A stretch of DNA of 6,392 nt. Origin: Pseudomonadota bacterium (GTDB lineage Bacteria; Pseudomonadota; Gammaproteobacteria; Burkholderiales; Burkholderiaceae). Where the stretch lies: the NCBI GenBank assembly GCA_023441105.1, contig JAEZQX010000558.1, forward strand, positions 1 to 6,392, given 5' to 3'. Positions within the stretch are counted from its first letter, which is position 1; the number at the start of each line of letters is the position of its first letter. Below, in pieces: positions 5,987 to 6,392 of the stretch. The notes under the pieces are model-generated. The model made no database searches. It saw only the letters and a program-made list of their open reading frames with translations, and was not told the DNA's origin. The position numbers and the translations under genes were made by a program.

Positions 5987-6031
5987 GGGATGACGCCGAC
6001 GGGACGACGCCGACGGGATGACGTCACCGAC
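5987..6031. repeat. Tandem 14-bp repeats in the convergent intergenic gap
   Basis: GGGATGACGCCGAC (5987-6000) is followed directly by GGGACGACGCCGAC (6001-6014), differing at one base. A third, degenerate unit, GGGATGACGTCACCGAC (6015-6031), carries a 3-base insertion that creates the perfect 8-bp palindrome TGACGTCA (6018-6025). A more degraded unit may precede them, overlapping the stop codon at 5976-5978. The array fills nearly the whole 58-base gap between two convergent genes. I see no standard hairpin-plus-T-tract terminator here. Possible roles are a protein-binding array, a transcription roadblock between the genes, or a neutral slippage product. Confidence 0.65.
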
Positions 6032-6036
6032 ACAGG

Positions 6037-6392
6037 CTAGTAGCCGAGCACGCGCGGCAGCCAGAGCGAGGTCTCCGGCACTGCGACCAGCACTGCCAGG
6101 ATCAGCAGCATGGTGAACACGAACCACATCACCCATGGCACGGTGCTTTCGATGCGCACACCCGCCATGCGGCACGAAACCATCAGGTTGACCGCCATGG
6201 GCGGCGTGAACTGGCCGATCGCCACCATGAACGTCAGGAGTACGCCGAACCAGACGGGATCCCAGCCAAAGGTGCGCATCAACGGCGCCAGCAGCGGCAC
6301 GAAGATCAGGAAGATGGAGACGCCGTCGAGGACCATGCCGACGAACAGCAGCACGATCATCACGATGGCCAGCGCGCCGAGCGAGCCGATGC
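6037..6392 (-). CDS. TRAP transporter large permease subunit, DctM family (partial, C-terminal part)
   Basis: Only the last 117 residues are in the window; the reading frame continues past the right edge. It is very hydrophobic, with about three membrane segments: one around IVMIVLLFVGMVLDG running into VSIFLIFVPLLAPLM, one in FGVLLTFMVAIGQF, and one in VMWFVFTMLLILAVLVAV. Family marks are GMVLD...FVPLL before a GWDPVWFGVL loop, and TPPMAVNLMV, equivalent to the TPPxGxNLxV stretch near the DctM C-terminus. In TRAP systems this subunit forms the inner-membrane channel that takes an organic acid or similar solute from a periplasmic binding protein (DctP) using an ion gradient, with a small partner DctQ. 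Those genes would be expected to the right, upstream of this one. It ends with VLGY and a TAG. It converges with the ThDP operon and plausibly imports that pathway's substrate (inference). Confidence 0.88.
   Translation of the reverse strand, partial: IGSLGALAIVMIVLLFVGMVLDGVSIFLIFVPLLAPLMRTFGWDPVWFGVLLTFMVAIGQFTPPMAVNLMVSCRMAGVRIESTVPWVMWFVFTMLLILAVLVAVPETSLWLPRVLGY

Noticed and set aside
6018..6025. TGACGTCA as a specific regulator binding site
   Set aside because: It is a perfect palindrome, but an 8-bp site inside a degenerate tandem repeat at the 3' ends of two genes is poorly placed for regulation, and no known bacterial regulator can be assigned to it.
1..6392. CRISPR arrays, tRNA/rRNA genes, insertion sequences, toxin-antitoxin or phage genes
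   Set aside because: I looked on both strands and saw no regularly spaced repeats beyond the short 14-bp array, no cloverleaf or rRNA signatures, no transposase motifs and no terminal inverted repeats.

Overview
The window is GC-rich, with a strongly G/C-biased third codon position and dense gene packing. The gene content points to a proteobacterium: a TRAP-type permease, an 'amino acid synthesis family' protein (PF06684, formerly DUF1185) and several thiamine-diphosphate (ThDP) enzymes. Burkholderiales-like Betaproteobacteria or a high-GC Alphaproteobacterium fit best. I cannot fix the genus from sequence alone, and nothing seen requires a plasmid or phage.

Layout from left to right. (1) Positions 1-224 hold no convincing complete gene. 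There is a perfect GC-rich inverted repeat, a weak sigma70-like promoter candidate and a possible tail of an upstream gene. (2) 225-803 (+) encodes a PF06684 family protein. (3) 865-1260 (-) encodes a small VOC/glyoxalase-fold protein. It converges on the first gene across a short gap filled by two nested inverted repeats, a candidate two-way terminator. (4) 1261-1368 is a divergent control region. It has a candidate + strand promoter whose spacer is almost exactly filled by an 8+2+8 palindrome, a good operator candidate. (5) 1369-5978 (+) is a tightly packed four-gene transcription unit: E1 alpha and E1 beta of the 2-oxoacid dehydrogenase family, an acetolactate-synthase-like ThDP enzyme, and an unrecognised protein made of two tandem copies of one roughly 110-residue domain. 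All three junctions overlap (1, 4 and 17 bases), which suggests translational coupling. (6) 5979-6036 is a short convergent gap with 14-bp tandem repeats. (7) 6037-6392 (-) is the C-terminal part of a TRAP transporter large permease (DctM family) that runs off the right edge.

Working model (inference): this is a catabolic or carbon-carbon-bond-remodelling island for a small organic acid. The TRAP transporter would import the substrate, and the VOC and PF06684 proteins may handle or modify intermediates. The two ThDP enzymes, an alpha/beta E1 pair and an ALS-type enzyme, would decarboxylate and/or ligate 2-oxo compounds. The four-gene unit is bounded by a divergent gene on one side and a convergent gene on the other, and it has no E2 (lipoyl acyltransferase) or E3 gene. 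The E1 pair must therefore use an E2 encoded elsewhere or work without one. The most novel item is the duplicated-domain protein at 5109-5978, whose repeated motifs (SHGG, DAG-x-G, RIGDG, VNETAA) I cannot assign to any function.
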